Shown here one piece after another: positions 25,821-35,972 of a DNA stretch of 64,000 nucleotides (position 1 is its first letter; every line of letters starts with the position of its first letter). Where the stretch lies: NCBI GenBank assembly GCA_031553835.1, contig JAVBKX010000038.1:6079-70078 (forward strand), in the 5' to 3' direction. The DNA is from JAVBKX01 sp031553835 (GTDB taxonomy: Bacteria; Bacteroidota; Bacteroidia; Bacteroidales; Azobacteroidaceae). Made by a program: the position numbers and the translations under genes. The notes under the pieces were generated by a model. That model was given only the letters and a program-made list of their open reading frames with translations, was not told where the DNA came from and ran no database searches.

Positions 25821-27490
25821 CAGGAAAACACAAAATATCGTTGACCGGTGTTTTATGCTTGATTATCCTGATTTCAGCCGGAGCGGGAGTATTGCAACAA
25901 CCTCCGGTTCGCTCGCATCCTGTTGCATCTAAAGAATCTGCTCCGCAGCACACCGTTGCTACACCATCCGGTTCTACAAAAAAAACAGCTCCGACTAAAG
26001 TTTTTCTCGAAGCCGCCGATTCTATATCGTTTGATACTACGATAAATAAAGAAGCGCAGGGAGTGTATGGTAATGTAATCTTCCGGCATGAAGGAACTTA
26101 CATGTATTGCGACAGCGCTTATCTTTATCGGGACAAAAATATCCTGGAAGCATTCAGTAATGTGAGGATGGAGCAGGGCGATACGCTGTTCGTGTATGGC
26201 GATTATTTGATCTATGAAGGAAATCTGGCTTTAGCCAGGTTGCGGGATAATGCCCGGATGGAGAATGATAGCGTTACATTATTCACGGATAGTTTGAATT
26301 ACGACCGGCGGCGGAATATCGGCTATTACTTTGGAGGCGGGATGATTGTCGATCCTGCCAATGAGTTGACTTCCGTGTATGGTCAGTATTTGCCTGGAAC
26401 CAAAGAGGCTTTTTTCAGGAAAAATGTTACATTGACCAATGTTAATATGGTATTGACTTCCGATACGTTGAAGTACCGTACGGATACCAAAGTGGCGGTT
26501 ATTCTGGGACCGTCAGTCATTACATCCGACAGCGGTACCATTTATTCCAACAGGGGATGGTACAACACGGTAACGGAAGATTCGAAGCTCTACGATCGTT
26601 CGCAAGTTTGGAGTAAAGACCGGAGTCAGATGCTTACCAGCGATTCGCTGTATTATAACCGGATGACCGGATATGGAGAAGCGTTTGGCAATATGTTCCT
26701 CAATGATACGGCAAAAAAAGTGATTTTGACAGGAAATTACGGCTATTTCAGAAATTTGGAAGAAGATGCGATGGCTACGGATTCCGCTCGGTTTATAGAA
26801 TATTCTCAAAGCGATTCCCTTTTTTTACATGCTGATACGTTGAGAATGATAACGATAGGAGATGCACAAAATAAGAACCGGGAGATCAAAGCCTATTATG
26901 GAGTTCGGTTTTATCGTTTTGATTTACAGGGAATTTGCGATTCCATGCAATTTAATACCACCGATTCTGTTTTGCGGATGTATAAAGAACCGGTACTGTG
27001 GAACGAACATTATCAGATGGTCGGGGATACGATTCTGATTTTTTTTAACGACAGCACTATTTCCAAGGCCCGGATTTTTCCTTACGCTTTTGCTTCCGAA
27101 CAGATTCATACAGATCATTTTAATCAGATGAAAGGGAAAGAGTTATGGGCTTATTTTGTTGATAAAGAATTGCGTGAAGTCTATATGAATGGGAATGCTC
27201 AAACGATTTTTTATCCGATGGAAGATGATGGCGCTTTTATCGGATTAAATCAAACGCAAAGTAGCTATTTCCGTATTTTTGTTAAAAACAGGAAACCCGA
27301 GCGAATGATTTTCTGGCCATCTCCAAAAGGGCAGATGCTTCCCATTCCGGATTTAACTCCCGAAACAAAATTTTTACCGGGTTTTGCCGACTATAATTAT
27401 TTGCGTCCGTTGAGCCGAAATGATATTTTTTTGAAAATCAAAAAGAAAGAAAAAACTCCCGAAGAATTGCGGACCCGGAGAAGAAGATAA
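25817..27490 (+). CDS. OstA/LptA-like outer-envelope protein
   Basis: 558-residue secreted protein with an N-terminal hydrophobic segment (about 7-25). It carries repeats of the OstA (LptA/LptD N-terminal) beta-jelly-roll type, each strand pair built around patterns such as MYCDSAYLYRDKNILEAFSNVRM, LTSDTLKYR and LTSDSLYYNR. In Proteobacteria this fold bridges LPS across the periplasm; the Bacteroidota protein is commonly annotated OstA-like and no beta-barrel LptD part is present. The start at 25817 overlaps the surA-like stop by 4 bases (ATGA), consistent with an envelope-biogenesis operon. A TTG at 25808 is a less likely start. Confidence 0.85.
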   Translation: MTGKHKISLTGVLCLIILISAGAGVLQQPPVRSHPVASKESAPQHTVATPSGSTKKTAPTKVFLEAADSISFDTTINKEAQGVYGNVIFRHEGTYMYCDSAYLYRDKNILEAFSNVRMEQGDTLFVYGDYLIYEGNLALARLRDNARMENDSVTLFTDSLNYDRRRNIGYYFGGGMIVDPANELTSVYGQYLPGTKEAFFRKNVTLTNVNMVLTSDTLKYRTDTKVAVILGPSVITSDSGTIYSNRGWYNTVTEDSKLYDRSQVWSKDRSQMLTSDSLYYNRMTGYGEAFGNMFLNDTAKKVILTGNYGYFRNLEEDAMATDSARFIEYSQSDSLFLHADTLRMITIGDAQNKNREIKAYYGVRFYRFDLQGICDSMQFNTTDSVLRMYKEPVLWNEHYQMVGDTILIFFNDSTISKARIFPYAFASEQIHTDHFNQMKGKELWAYFVDKELREVYMNGNAQTIFYPMEDDGAFIGLNQTQSSYFRIFVKNRKPERMIFWPSPKGQMLPIPDLTPETKFLPGFADYNYLRPLSRNDIFLKIKKKEKTPEELRTRRRR

Positions 27491-27515
27491 TGAATAAAAA
27501 CATAATATGTTGGTT

Positions 27516-28922
27516 ATGAAAAACATTAGCCTGAAATTTTTTACTTTGATCTTTTGCATAGCTTTCTCCGGCTTAGCATTGCATGCGCAAACTAAATCGT
27601 TATTCCAGCTCCAGCAGGAATTTGTAGATTTACGTTTTGGAATGTTTATTCATTATAACATTCCAACTTATATGAATGAAGATTGGGCCGATCCCAATGC
27701 ATCGCCTGCTCTTTTTAATCCGGGAAAATTAGATTGTTCACAATGGGCCAAAGCCGCAAAGTTTGCAAATATGTCTTATGGATGTTTAACAACAAAACAC
27801 CACAGCGGATTCTGCATCTGGAATACCAAGACGACCGATTACAATGTAATGAATAGTCCTTATAAAAAAGATGTGGTAAAAGCATTTGCAGATGCTTTTC
27901 GTGCAGAAGGATTAAAAGTGATGCTTTATTATTCGATTTTGGATACTCATCATAAATTGCGCCCCCATCAGATAACGCCAGAACATATTGATATGGTAAA
28001 GCAACAGTTGACGGAATTGCTTACTAATTATGGCGAAATAACGGCGCTGATTATAGATGGCTGGGATGCTCCCTGGTCACGTATTTCGTATGACACTATC
28101 CCGTTTGAAGATATTTATTTATTAATTAAGTCACTGCAACCTAACTGTCTGGTGATGGATTTGAATGCAGCTAAATATCCTGCCGGTGCTTTGTTTTATA
28201 CCGATATAAAATCTTATGAGCAAGGAGCAGGACAACATATCTCAAAGGAAGAGAATACATTACCGGCACTTTCCTGTTATCCGTTGCAGAAGACATGGTT
28301 TTGGAAGGATTATTTCCCCTCTTCTCCAGTAAAATCTCCGGAAACAATGGTGAAAGAGAATCTCATACCGTTCAATAATGCGCATTGTAACTTTATATTG
28401 AATGTGGCACCTAATCGCGATGGTTTGATAGATGATAATGCTTTGAAAGCATTGAAACAAATTGGATCCATGTGGAAAAATGAAGGAACCTTATCCAAAT
28501 TGTCTGTAAATGAAGCCCCTGTTATTTCGTCTAATATAGCAAAAAATAAGCCTTGTGATTCCAGTTGGAGCAATGACGGTTCTATTATGGACTTTGCGAA
28601 TGATGATAATTTTGGTAGTTCTTGGCATTCCAATCCGGCTGTACAACAGCCATGGTATGAAGTGACATTAAGTAATAGTGAACAAGCCTTTAATACGATT
28701 GTCATAACTGAAGGAGTAGATGATTCGCGCATTCAACAATATAAATTGGAATATTTAGACAATAATGTTTGGAAACCTTTGTGGGAAGGTACAAACAAGC
28801 GGCAAATTAAAATACACCGTTTTGATCGGGTATGGGGAACTAAAGTACGAATGTCTGTCATACAATTTTCAGAAGCCCCAGTCATTGCAGAATTCGGAGT
28901 CTTTAATGAACGAATGAGATAA
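27516..28922 (+). CDS. GH29 alpha-L-fucosidase with C-terminal F5/8-type domain
   Basis: Secreted exo-alpha-L-fucosidase, about 468 residues from ATG 27516, signal peptide to about residue 24 (LHAQ). The GH29 barrel opens with RFGMFIHYNIPTY and includes the TTKHHSGFCIW motif. The likely nucleophile is Asp181 in LIIDGWDAPW. The C-terminal ~130 residues (about 335-468) form a discoidin/CBM32-like carbohydrate-binding domain (SSWHSNPAVQQPWYEVTL ... FDRVWGTKVRM). The acid/base cannot be placed with confidence. It is 25 bases after the OstA-like gene and 33 bases before the first GH92, so it belongs to the foraging cluster. Confidence 0.88.
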   Translation: MKNISLKFFTLIFCIAFSGLALHAQTKSLFQLQQEFVDLRFGMFIHYNIPTYMNEDWADPNASPALFNPGKLDCSQWAKAAKFANMSYGCLTTKHHSGFCIWNTKTTDYNVMNSPYKKDVVKAFADAFRAEGLKVMLYYSILDTHHKLRPHQITPEHIDMVKQQLTELLTNYGEITALIIDGWDAPWSRISYDTIPFEDIYLLIKSLQPNCLVMDLNAAKYPAGALFYTDIKSYEQGAGQHISKEENTLPALSCYPLQKTWFWKDYFPSSPVKSPETMVKENLIPFNNAHCNFILNVAPNRDGLIDDNALKALKQIGSMWKNEGTLSKLSVNEAPVISSNIAKNKPCDSSWSNDGSIMDFANDDNFGSSWHSNPAVQQPWYEVTLSNSEQAFNTIVITEGVDDSRIQQYKLEYLDNNVWKPLWEGTNKRQIKIHRFDRVWGTKVRMSVIQFSEAPVIAEFGVFNERMR

Positions 28923-28955
28923 AGGAGAATAATATCTTACATAAAATCTAAAAAT

Positions 28956-31247
28956 ATGATGAAAACAGTTTTTTTTGCATTTATTGCGAGTATTTTTACC
29001 ATTGCTTTATCGGCGCAAACTGTCGATAAATTAGCGGATCCGGTTGAGTACATTAGTCCGCTGGTAGGCACACAATCTACATTTGAAATATCAAATGGGA
29101 ATACTTATCCGGCAATTGCTTTGCCTTGGGGAATGAACTTCTGGATGCCGCAGACAGGTAAAATGGGGAATGGCTGGGCATATACTTACAACAATGATCG
29201 TTTGAGAGGATTTAAACAAACACATCAACCCAGTCCGTGGATCAATGATTATGGCCAATTTGCGATTATGCCGGTTACCGGAAAGCCGCTATTTAAAGAA
29301 GATGAACGGGGCAGTTGGTTTTCTCATAAGATCGAAGTGGCCAAGCCATATTATTATAGCGTGTATTTGGCCGATCATGATGTGATTACCGAAATAACAC
29401 CTACCGAACGTGCTGCTATGTTTCGTTTTACTTTTCCGGATACCGAACATGCTTATGTTACGATCGATGCGTTAGACAACGGTTCTTATATCAAAATAAT
29501 TCCGGAAGAAAATAAAATTATCGGTTATACTACTAAAAACAGTGGTGGCGTTCCTGCTAATTTCAAAAATTATTTTGTCATTACTTTTGATAAATCATTT
29601 ACTTATAAAGCGGTTTTTAATGCAGCCACATTGAAAGAAAATGAAACAGAACAACAAGACAAGCACGTGGGTGCTGTGATCGGTTTTAAAACGAAAAAAG
29701 GAGAACTGGTACATGCCCGTGTTGCATCGTCTTTTATTAGTCACGAACAAGCTCTGTTGAACTTGAAAGAACTGGGTAATAATGGATTTGACCAAGTAAA
29801 GAAACAAGCAAAAGATCGTTGGAATGAAGTGCTCGGACGCATTGTTGCCGAAGGAGGAACAGTCGATCAAACGCGGACATTTTATTCTTGTTTATACCGT
29901 TCTGTTTTGTTTCCCCGCATGTTTTACGAATACGATGCCAATGGCAAAGTGATGCACTATAGCCCTTACAATGGAGAAGTACTTCCGGGATACATGTTTA
30001 CCGATACCGGCTTTTGGGATACTTTCCGTTGCTTATTTCCATTTCTCAATCTGATGTATCCTGATATGAATGTAAAAATGCAGGAAGGTTTAGCCAATAC
30101 ATATAAAGAAAGCGGATTTTTACCGGAATGGGCCAGTCCCGGACATCGTGGATGTATGGTCGGAAATAATTCTGCTTCTGTCGTAGCGGATGCTTATATG
30201 AAAGGTCTTCGGGGATATGATATTGAAAAACTGTATGAAGGCATGTTATATGGAACCGAACATGTACATCAGGTCGGGTCAACCGGACGGATGGGATACG
30301 ACTATTACAACAAACTGGGTTACGTTCCTTATGATGTCAAGATTAATGAAAATGTAGCGCGGACATTAGAATATGCTTACGACGACTGGTGTATTTACCA
30401 ATTAGCAAAAAAACTGAACCGTCCTAAAAAAGAAATCGATCTTTTTGCCAAACGGTCTCAAAATTATCGTAACGTATTTGATAAAGAAACCAACCTGATG
30501 CGCGGACGTAATCAGGATGGAAAATTCCAATCTCCTTTCAATCCGTTGAAATGGGGCGATGCTTTTACCGAAGGCAATAGTTACCATTACACCTGGTCGG
30601 TATTTCACGACATACAAGGTCTGATCGATTTAATGGGCGGCCAAGATGGTTTTAATCGCATGCTGGATACTATTTTTACGATTCCTCCTATTTTTGATGA
30701 TAGCTATTATGGAGGAGTAATTCACGAAATTCGTGAAATGCAAATCATGAATATGGGACAATATGCTCATGGCAATCAACCGATTCAACACATGCTGTAT
30801 CTTTATAATTATTCCGGACAACCCTGGAAAGCCCAATATTGGATTCGTGAGGTGATGGATAAGTTGTATCGTGCTACTCCCGACGGTTATTGCGGAGATG
30901 AAGACAATGGACAAACCTCGGCCTGGTACGTATTTTCAGCCTTAGGATTCTATACTGTTTGTCCGGCTTCCGATCAGTATGTATTCGGAACTCCGTTGTT
31001 CAAAAAAGTAACTTTGAATCTGGAAAATGGCAAAAAAGTGGTGATCAATGCAAATAATAACAATACAGGTACTCGATATATCAACGAACTTCGTCTGAAT
31101 GGACAACCCTATACTAAAAACTGGATAAGTCACGAAGCATTGATGAATGGTGCGACGATGGATGTCGAAATGTCCACGACTCCCAACATGCACAGGGGAA
31201 TCAGGAAAGAAGATTTCCCATATTCCTATTCTACAGAGAAAAAATAA
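28956..31247 (+). CDS. GH92 alpha-mannosidase, Gln variant of the catalytic acid
   Basis: 763-residue secreted protein (signal peptide to about residue 20, ALSAQ). It has the two GH92 parts: N-terminal beta-sandwich (about 25-270) starting with YISPLVGTQSTFE, and the (alpha/alpha)6 barrel with the calcium-binding/active site. Where the other two GH92 proteins in this cluster have HGNEP, this one reads HGNQP: Gln608 replaces the Glu that is the general acid in characterised calcium-dependent GH92 enzymes. The base region is also altered (GDEDNGQTSAW versus GNDDCGQMSAW). A Gln here has been linked to enzymes cleaving mannosyl-phosphate bonds, where the leaving group needs no acid. The start could also be the second Met. 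Confidence 0.9.
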   Translation: MMKTVFFAFIASIFTIALSAQTVDKLADPVEYISPLVGTQSTFEISNGNTYPAIALPWGMNFWMPQTGKMGNGWAYTYNNDRLRGFKQTHQPSPWINDYGQFAIMPVTGKPLFKEDERGSWFSHKIEVAKPYYYSVYLADHDVITEITPTERAAMFRFTFPDTEHAYVTIDALDNGSYIKIIPEENKIIGYTTKNSGGVPANFKNYFVITFDKSFTYKAVFNAATLKENETEQQDKHVGAVIGFKTKKGELVHARVASSFISHEQALLNLKELGNNGFDQVKKQAKDRWNEVLGRIVAEGGTVDQTRTFYSCLYRSVLFPRMFYEYDANGKVMHYSPYNGEVLPGYMFTDTGFWDTFRCLFPFLNLMYPDMNVKMQEGLANTYKESGFLPEWASPGHRGCMVGNNSASVVADAYMKGLRGYDIEKLYEGMLYGTEHVHQVGSTGRMGYDYYNKLGYVPYDVKINENVARTLEYAYDDWCIYQLAKKLNRPKKEIDLFAKRSQNYRNVFDKETNLMRGRNQDGKFQSPFNPLKWGDAFTEGNSYHYTWSVFHDIQGLIDLMGGQDGFNRMLDTIFTIPPIFDDSYYGGVIHEIREMQIMNMGQYAHGNQPIQHMLYLYNYSGQPWKAQYWIREVMDKLYRATPDGYCGDEDNGQTSAWYVFSALGFYTVCPASDQYVFGTPLFKKVTLNLENGKKVVINANNNNTGTRYINELRLNGQPYTKNWISHEALMNGATMDVEMSTTPNMHRGIRKEDFPYSYSTEKK

Positions 31248-31251
31248 GAAA

Positions 31252-33591
31252 ATGAAACAATTTTTGTTAGCGTCAACAGCTATTCTATTATTGTATTCAT
31301 GCCACAGAGAGGGAGAGACAAAGTCTCTCTCTCCTGATTTATCGCTGAATGCATACGTAAACCCGTTTGTCGGTACTTCCGGTTTCGGCAATGTATATCC
31401 CGGATCCCAACTTCCGTTTGGAGGAATACAAATCAGTCCTGATACAGATAGTGATGATTATGATGTTGCAGCAGGTTATAAGTACGATCATCCAACGTTG
31501 ATGGGCTTTAGTCTTACGCACTTGAGCGGAACAGGAATTCCTGATTTAGGCGATTTTCTGTTTATACCCGGAACCGGTGAAAAAAAGTTTGTTCCCGGAA
31601 CGCATGAAAAACCCGATGAAGGGTATCGTTCCCGTTACAGCCATGAGCAGGAATCGGCTTCTCCCAACTATTATGGCGTTATATTGCAGGATTATGGAGT
31701 AAAAGCCGAAATGACCAGTGGCATGCATTCGGGAATATTCCGTTTTACGTATCCGCAGACCGATAGTGCATTTGTAATTGTAGATCTGAATCATGTACTG
31801 AGGTTTAGTACCGAATGGTCGCAATTAAGGATTGAAAATGACTCCATTATTACCGGATATAAGTTGGTGAAAGGGTGGGGACCCGAACGACATGTATATT
31901 TTGCTGCTTGTTTTTCCAAACCCTTTACCCGTTCGAGCATTATGCAGGAAGGCAAACCTGTTATCTATGATACTAAACGCTTTAGAAGCGATCGGGTGGC
32001 GTATGGAAAAGATATCAAAGGATGGTTTGAATTTCCTGCACATCAGGATGAAGCGATTGAAATAAAAGTGGCTGTATCTTCTACTGGAACCAAAGGCGCT
32101 TTGCTTAATTTAGAAGAAATTGATAATCATTCATTTGAAAGCTTGAAAAAACAAGGGGAGGAAAACTGGGCTGCGGAATTAAGTAGATTCAAGGTAACAG
32201 GTACTGAAACCCAATTACGGACATTTTATACAGCTGTTTATCGTACTTTTTTACACCCTTTTATTTTTGAAGATATAGACGGGAACTACAGGGGACATGA
32301 TTCAAACATATATCCTTCCGATGGTTTTACAAATTATACCGTGTTTTCTTTGTGGGATACTTACCGGGCCGAACATCCGTTGTTGAATCTCGTACAACCG
32401 CAACGCAATGCCGATATGATTAATTCTATGCTGGCTCATTACGACCAAAGTGTGGAACGTATGCTCCCGATATGGTCTTTTTATGGCAATGAAACCTGGT
32501 GTATGATCGGCTATCATGCCGCTTCGGTAATTGCCGACGCTATTGTAAAAGATATTCCGGGTTTTGATTATGAACGGGCTTATCAGGCAATCAGGACAAC
32601 GGCCATGAATCCTCATTATGATTGTTTACCTGAATATATCCAATTAGGATGGGTACCGTTTGATAAAGAACGGGAGTCTGTTTCCAAAACGTTGGAATAT
32701 GCTTATGATGATTATTGTATTGCCATGGCTGCTCAAAAATTAGGAAAAACAGAAGATTATCATTATTTTTTGAATCGATCATTGTCGTACCAGAATTTAG
32801 TAGATCCGGCTTCCGGATTTATGCGCGGACGAGATTCCCAAGGCGAATGGAGAACTCCTTTCGATCCGGTTGCATATACTGGTCCGGGATCCATACATGG
32901 TTGGGGAGATATTACCGAAGGATTTACCTATCAATATACTTGGTATGTTCCGCACGATGTCCAGGGCTATATCAATGAAATGGGTGGAAATGAAATTTTT
33001 ACCCAACGGTTGGATTCCATGTTTGTTATGGAGTTGCCCGATGATATTCCCGGTGCCCATGATATCCAGGGACGTATTGGCGCTTACTGGCATGGGAATG
33101 AGCCTTGCCATCAGATTATTTATCTTTATAACTATGTGCGTCAACCCTGGAAAACACAGGAAAAAATCAGGTACGTCCTGGATAATCTCTATGGAGATAC
33201 TCCCGGCTCTTTGAGTGGAAACGATGATTGCGGGCAAATGTCGGCATGGTATATTTTCAATTGTATGGGATTTTATCCGACTTGTCCCTCCAGCAATATT
33301 TATGCTATAGGATCACCCGGATTGGAAGCTGTTGAAATGCATCTTGGTAATGGAAATACAATTACGGTGACGACAGAAAATTTTAGTCATGAAAATGTGT
33401 ATATCCAGTCGATGTATTTAAATGGAATCCCTTACAATAAAACTTACCTGACATACGATGATCTGAAAAATGGGGCAACCATTAAATATGTGTTGGGAAA
33501 TCAACCGAATTATACTTGGGGAACGGCTACCGAATCGATAGCGCCCTCTATTTCCGAACCTGGTAAAACCAAACGATATGTCAACAACTAA
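31252..33591 (+). CDS. GH92 alpha-1,2-mannosidase lipoprotein
   Basis: 779 residues from ATG 31252; an in-frame start at 31147 lies inside the preceding gene. A lipoprotein signal peptide ends LLLYSC, so the enzyme is membrane-anchored. The N-terminal domain opens YVNPFVGTSGFGNVYPG. The catalytic acid is Glu617 in HGNEPCHQ and the base region is GNDDCGQMSAWY, both canonical for calcium-dependent exo-alpha-mannosidases. It starts 4 bases after the previous GH92, and its 3' end overlaps the next GH92 by 14 bases. Confidence 0.93.
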   Translation: MKQFLLASTAILLLYSCHREGETKSLSPDLSLNAYVNPFVGTSGFGNVYPGSQLPFGGIQISPDTDSDDYDVAAGYKYDHPTLMGFSLTHLSGTGIPDLGDFLFIPGTGEKKFVPGTHEKPDEGYRSRYSHEQESASPNYYGVILQDYGVKAEMTSGMHSGIFRFTYPQTDSAFVIVDLNHVLRFSTEWSQLRIENDSIITGYKLVKGWGPERHVYFAACFSKPFTRSSIMQEGKPVIYDTKRFRSDRVAYGKDIKGWFEFPAHQDEAIEIKVAVSSTGTKGALLNLEEIDNHSFESLKKQGEENWAAELSRFKVTGTETQLRTFYTAVYRTFLHPFIFEDIDGNYRGHDSNIYPSDGFTNYTVFSLWDTYRAEHPLLNLVQPQRNADMINSMLAHYDQSVERMLPIWSFYGNETWCMIGYHAASVIADAIVKDIPGFDYERAYQAIRTTAMNPHYDCLPEYIQLGWVPFDKERESVSKTLEYAYDDYCIAMAAQKLGKTEDYHYFLNRSLSYQNLVDPASGFMRGRDSQGEWRTPFDPVAYTGPGSIHGWGDITEGFTYQYTWYVPHDVQGYINEMGGNEIFTQRLDSMFVMELPDDIPGAHDIQGRIGAYWHGNEPCHQIIYLYNYVRQPWKTQEKIRYVLDNLYGDTPGSLSGNDDCGQMSAWYIFNCMGFYPTCPSSNIYAIGSPGLEAVEMHLGNGNTITVTTENFSHENVYIQSMYLNGIPYNKTYLTYDDLKNGATIKYVLGNQPNYTWGTATESIAPSISEPGKTKRYVNN

Positions 33592-35902
33592 ATATCAACT
33601 TTTTTTCTTTATTTGGATAGGATGTCTATCGATCACTATGGCTCAAAATAAATTAGTGGATTATGTAAATCCTTTTGTCGGAACAAAAAGCATGGGGCAT
33701 ACCTTTCCCGGTGCTTGCGCTCCTTTCGGTTTAGTACAGTTAAGTCCCGATACGGAGATGATTCCACACAATATTGACGGTGTGTATCAAAAAGATGCCT
33801 ACCGCTATTGCACAGGTTATCAATATGATGACAAAACAATTGTCGGTTTTAGCCATACTCATTTTAACGGTACCGGCCATTCCGACCTGGGAGATATCCT
33901 GATTATGCCGGCTACCGGCCCTGTTGTATTGGACATGGGTACTGCTGCCGAACCAGAGAAGTGTTACCGTTCCCGTTTCAGTCATCAGCAGGAATCGGCC
34001 AAACCGGGCTATTATTCTGTTTTATTGGATGATTACAATGTAAAGGCCGAATTAACGGCAACCGAAAGAGTCGGGGTGCATAAATATACTTTTCCTAAAG
34101 GAGACGGACATATTGTGCTGGATCTGGATTACGGAATCTATAATTACGATGGAAAAGTGCTGATGGCGAATCTCCGGTTGGAAGACCCCTATACGCTGAC
34201 CGGATATCGCATGACACGCGGCTGGTCTCGCATGAATTATACTTATTTTGCCGTCAAATTTTCCAAACCGGTACAAAATTATGGTTGCCGTAATAAAGAA
34301 CAGGTAAAGTACAGAGGATGGTGGCGTAAATTTAACATGGAAGATAATTTTCCTGAAATGTTTGGTACGCATTTGACCGCTTTTTTTGAATTTGATTTTA
34401 AAACCGATGAGATACTGGAAATCAAAGTGGCGCTTTCTCCTGTCGATTGCCTGGGTGCATTGAAAAATCTTGAAAAAGAAACCGGAGATAAAAGTTTTGA
34501 ACAAATTCGCAGGGAAACCGAAGAGAAGTGGGAACAAGAATTGAGTGTCATTGAAGTACAGGGAGATTACGATCGCAAGTGCGTGTTTTACACAGCGTTG
34601 TACCGAACGATGATTAATCCTTCTATTTATCAGGACGTGGACGGACGATACCGGGGGATCGATCATAACATCCATCAATCGGAAGAAGGTTCGGAAAATT
34701 ACACCGTCTTTTCGGTTTGGGATACATTCAGGGCGGAACATCCGTTGATGAATGTAATCAAACGGGAACGAAGCAGGCAGTTTGCCAATTCAATGCTGCA
34801 ACATTATTTGCAAAGTGTGCATAAAATGTTACCCGTGTGGTCGCACATGGGAAATGAAAATTGGTGTATGTTTGGTTATCACTCGGTTTCAGTAATTTCC
34901 GACGCCATAGCCAAAGGGATTGAACTAAATCCGCAACTTGCATTGGAAGCCTGCGTCAATACTTCTAACCAAAAATATTATGACGGTATCGGCGATTATG
35001 TTCGTTTAGGCTATGTTCCATTGGAGGCAAGCGCTATTTCTGCTTCTGTTACACTGGAATATGCTTATGATGATTGGTCAATTTATCAATTGGCGAAACG
35101 CACCAATCAAATGCAAATTGCCGAAATGTATCAGAAACGCGCTTTGAATTATCGCCATGTTTTCGATCCTTCCATCCGTTTTGCCCGCCCTAAACATGAA
35201 AACGGAATATTTCAAGAACAATTTGATGTGTTGGATACTCATGGACAGGGATTTGACGAAGGAAATGCCTGGAATTATTCATTTTTTGCACCTCACGATG
35301 TGGAAGGTTTGATTCGGGAAATGGGAGGCGAAAAAACGTTTATTAACCGGTTGGATTCTTTGTTTGCCATGCATTTACCTGCAAAATATTTCGCTAATAC
35401 AGAAGATATTAATGAAGAAGGATTGATGGGTAATTATGTACATGGCAACGAACCAAGTCATCATATTGCCTACTTGTACAATTGGACTTCCCAACCGTGG
35501 AAAGCTCAATACAGGCTGCATGAAATCATGAAAAGAATGTATAAAAACAAAGTGGACGGATTGTGCGGAAATGACGATTGCGGGCAAATGTCGGCCTGGT
35601 ATGTGTTTTCAGCCATGGGATTTTATCCGGTTTGCCCGGGTTCGACACAGTATGCATTAGGTTCGCCGAATGCTCCATTGACGATTGTTCATTTGGAAAA
35701 TGGCAAAACATTTCAAATCCGTGCAGAAAATTTCAGCAATAAAAATGTATATGTGAAGTCGGTCAAATTAAATGGAATTAAGTACGATAAAACATTTATT
35801 GACCATAGCGATATTATGAACGGAGGCGAACTTCGTTTTGAAATGAGTGCAAAACCCAATACAACACGGGTGTTGGAAAAACCATATTCTTTGAATAATT
35901 GA
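33578..35902 (+). CDS. GH92 alpha-1,2-mannosidase
   Basis: 774 residues, with a signal peptide ending near TMAQ. The N-terminal sandwich opens YVNPFVGTKSMGHTFPG. Catalytic Glu625 is in HGNEPSHH and the base region is GNDDCGQMSAWY. It is closer to the second GH92 than to the first (shared FCV-type motifs such as WCMFGYHSVSVISDAI versus WCMIGYHAASVIADAI). Its 14-base overlap with the upstream gene suggests translational coupling. Exo-trimming of mannose from N-glycans or mannan is the expected role. Confidence 0.93.
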   Translation: MSTTKYQLFFFIWIGCLSITMAQNKLVDYVNPFVGTKSMGHTFPGACAPFGLVQLSPDTEMIPHNIDGVYQKDAYRYCTGYQYDDKTIVGFSHTHFNGTGHSDLGDILIMPATGPVVLDMGTAAEPEKCYRSRFSHQQESAKPGYYSVLLDDYNVKAELTATERVGVHKYTFPKGDGHIVLDLDYGIYNYDGKVLMANLRLEDPYTLTGYRMTRGWSRMNYTYFAVKFSKPVQNYGCRNKEQVKYRGWWRKFNMEDNFPEMFGTHLTAFFEFDFKTDEILEIKVALSPVDCLGALKNLEKETGDKSFEQIRRETEEKWEQELSVIEVQGDYDRKCVFYTALYRTMINPSIYQDVDGRYRGIDHNIHQSEEGSENYTVFSVWDTFRAEHPLMNVIKRERSRQFANSMLQHYLQSVHKMLPVWSHMGNENWCMFGYHSVSVISDAIAKGIELNPQLALEACVNTSNQKYYDGIGDYVRLGYVPLEASAISASVTLEYAYDDWSIYQLAKRTNQMQIAEMYQKRALNYRHVFDPSIRFARPKHENGIFQEQFDVLDTHGQGFDEGNAWNYSFFAPHDVEGLIREMGGEKTFINRLDSLFAMHLPAKYFANTEDINEEGLMGNYVHGNEPSHHIAYLYNWTSQPWKAQYRLHEIMKRMYKNKVDGLCGNDDCGQMSAWYVFSAMGFYPVCPGSTQYALGSPNAPLTIVHLENGKTFQIRAENFSNKNVYVKSVKLNGIKYDKTFIDHSDIMNGGELRFEMSAKPNTTRVLEKPYSLNN

Positions 35903-35972
35903 GAATGAAGAGTTAGAATTGCGAATGGAGAGTGGCGAATTAAAATTATAAAAAAGTTATTTCTAATTGATT

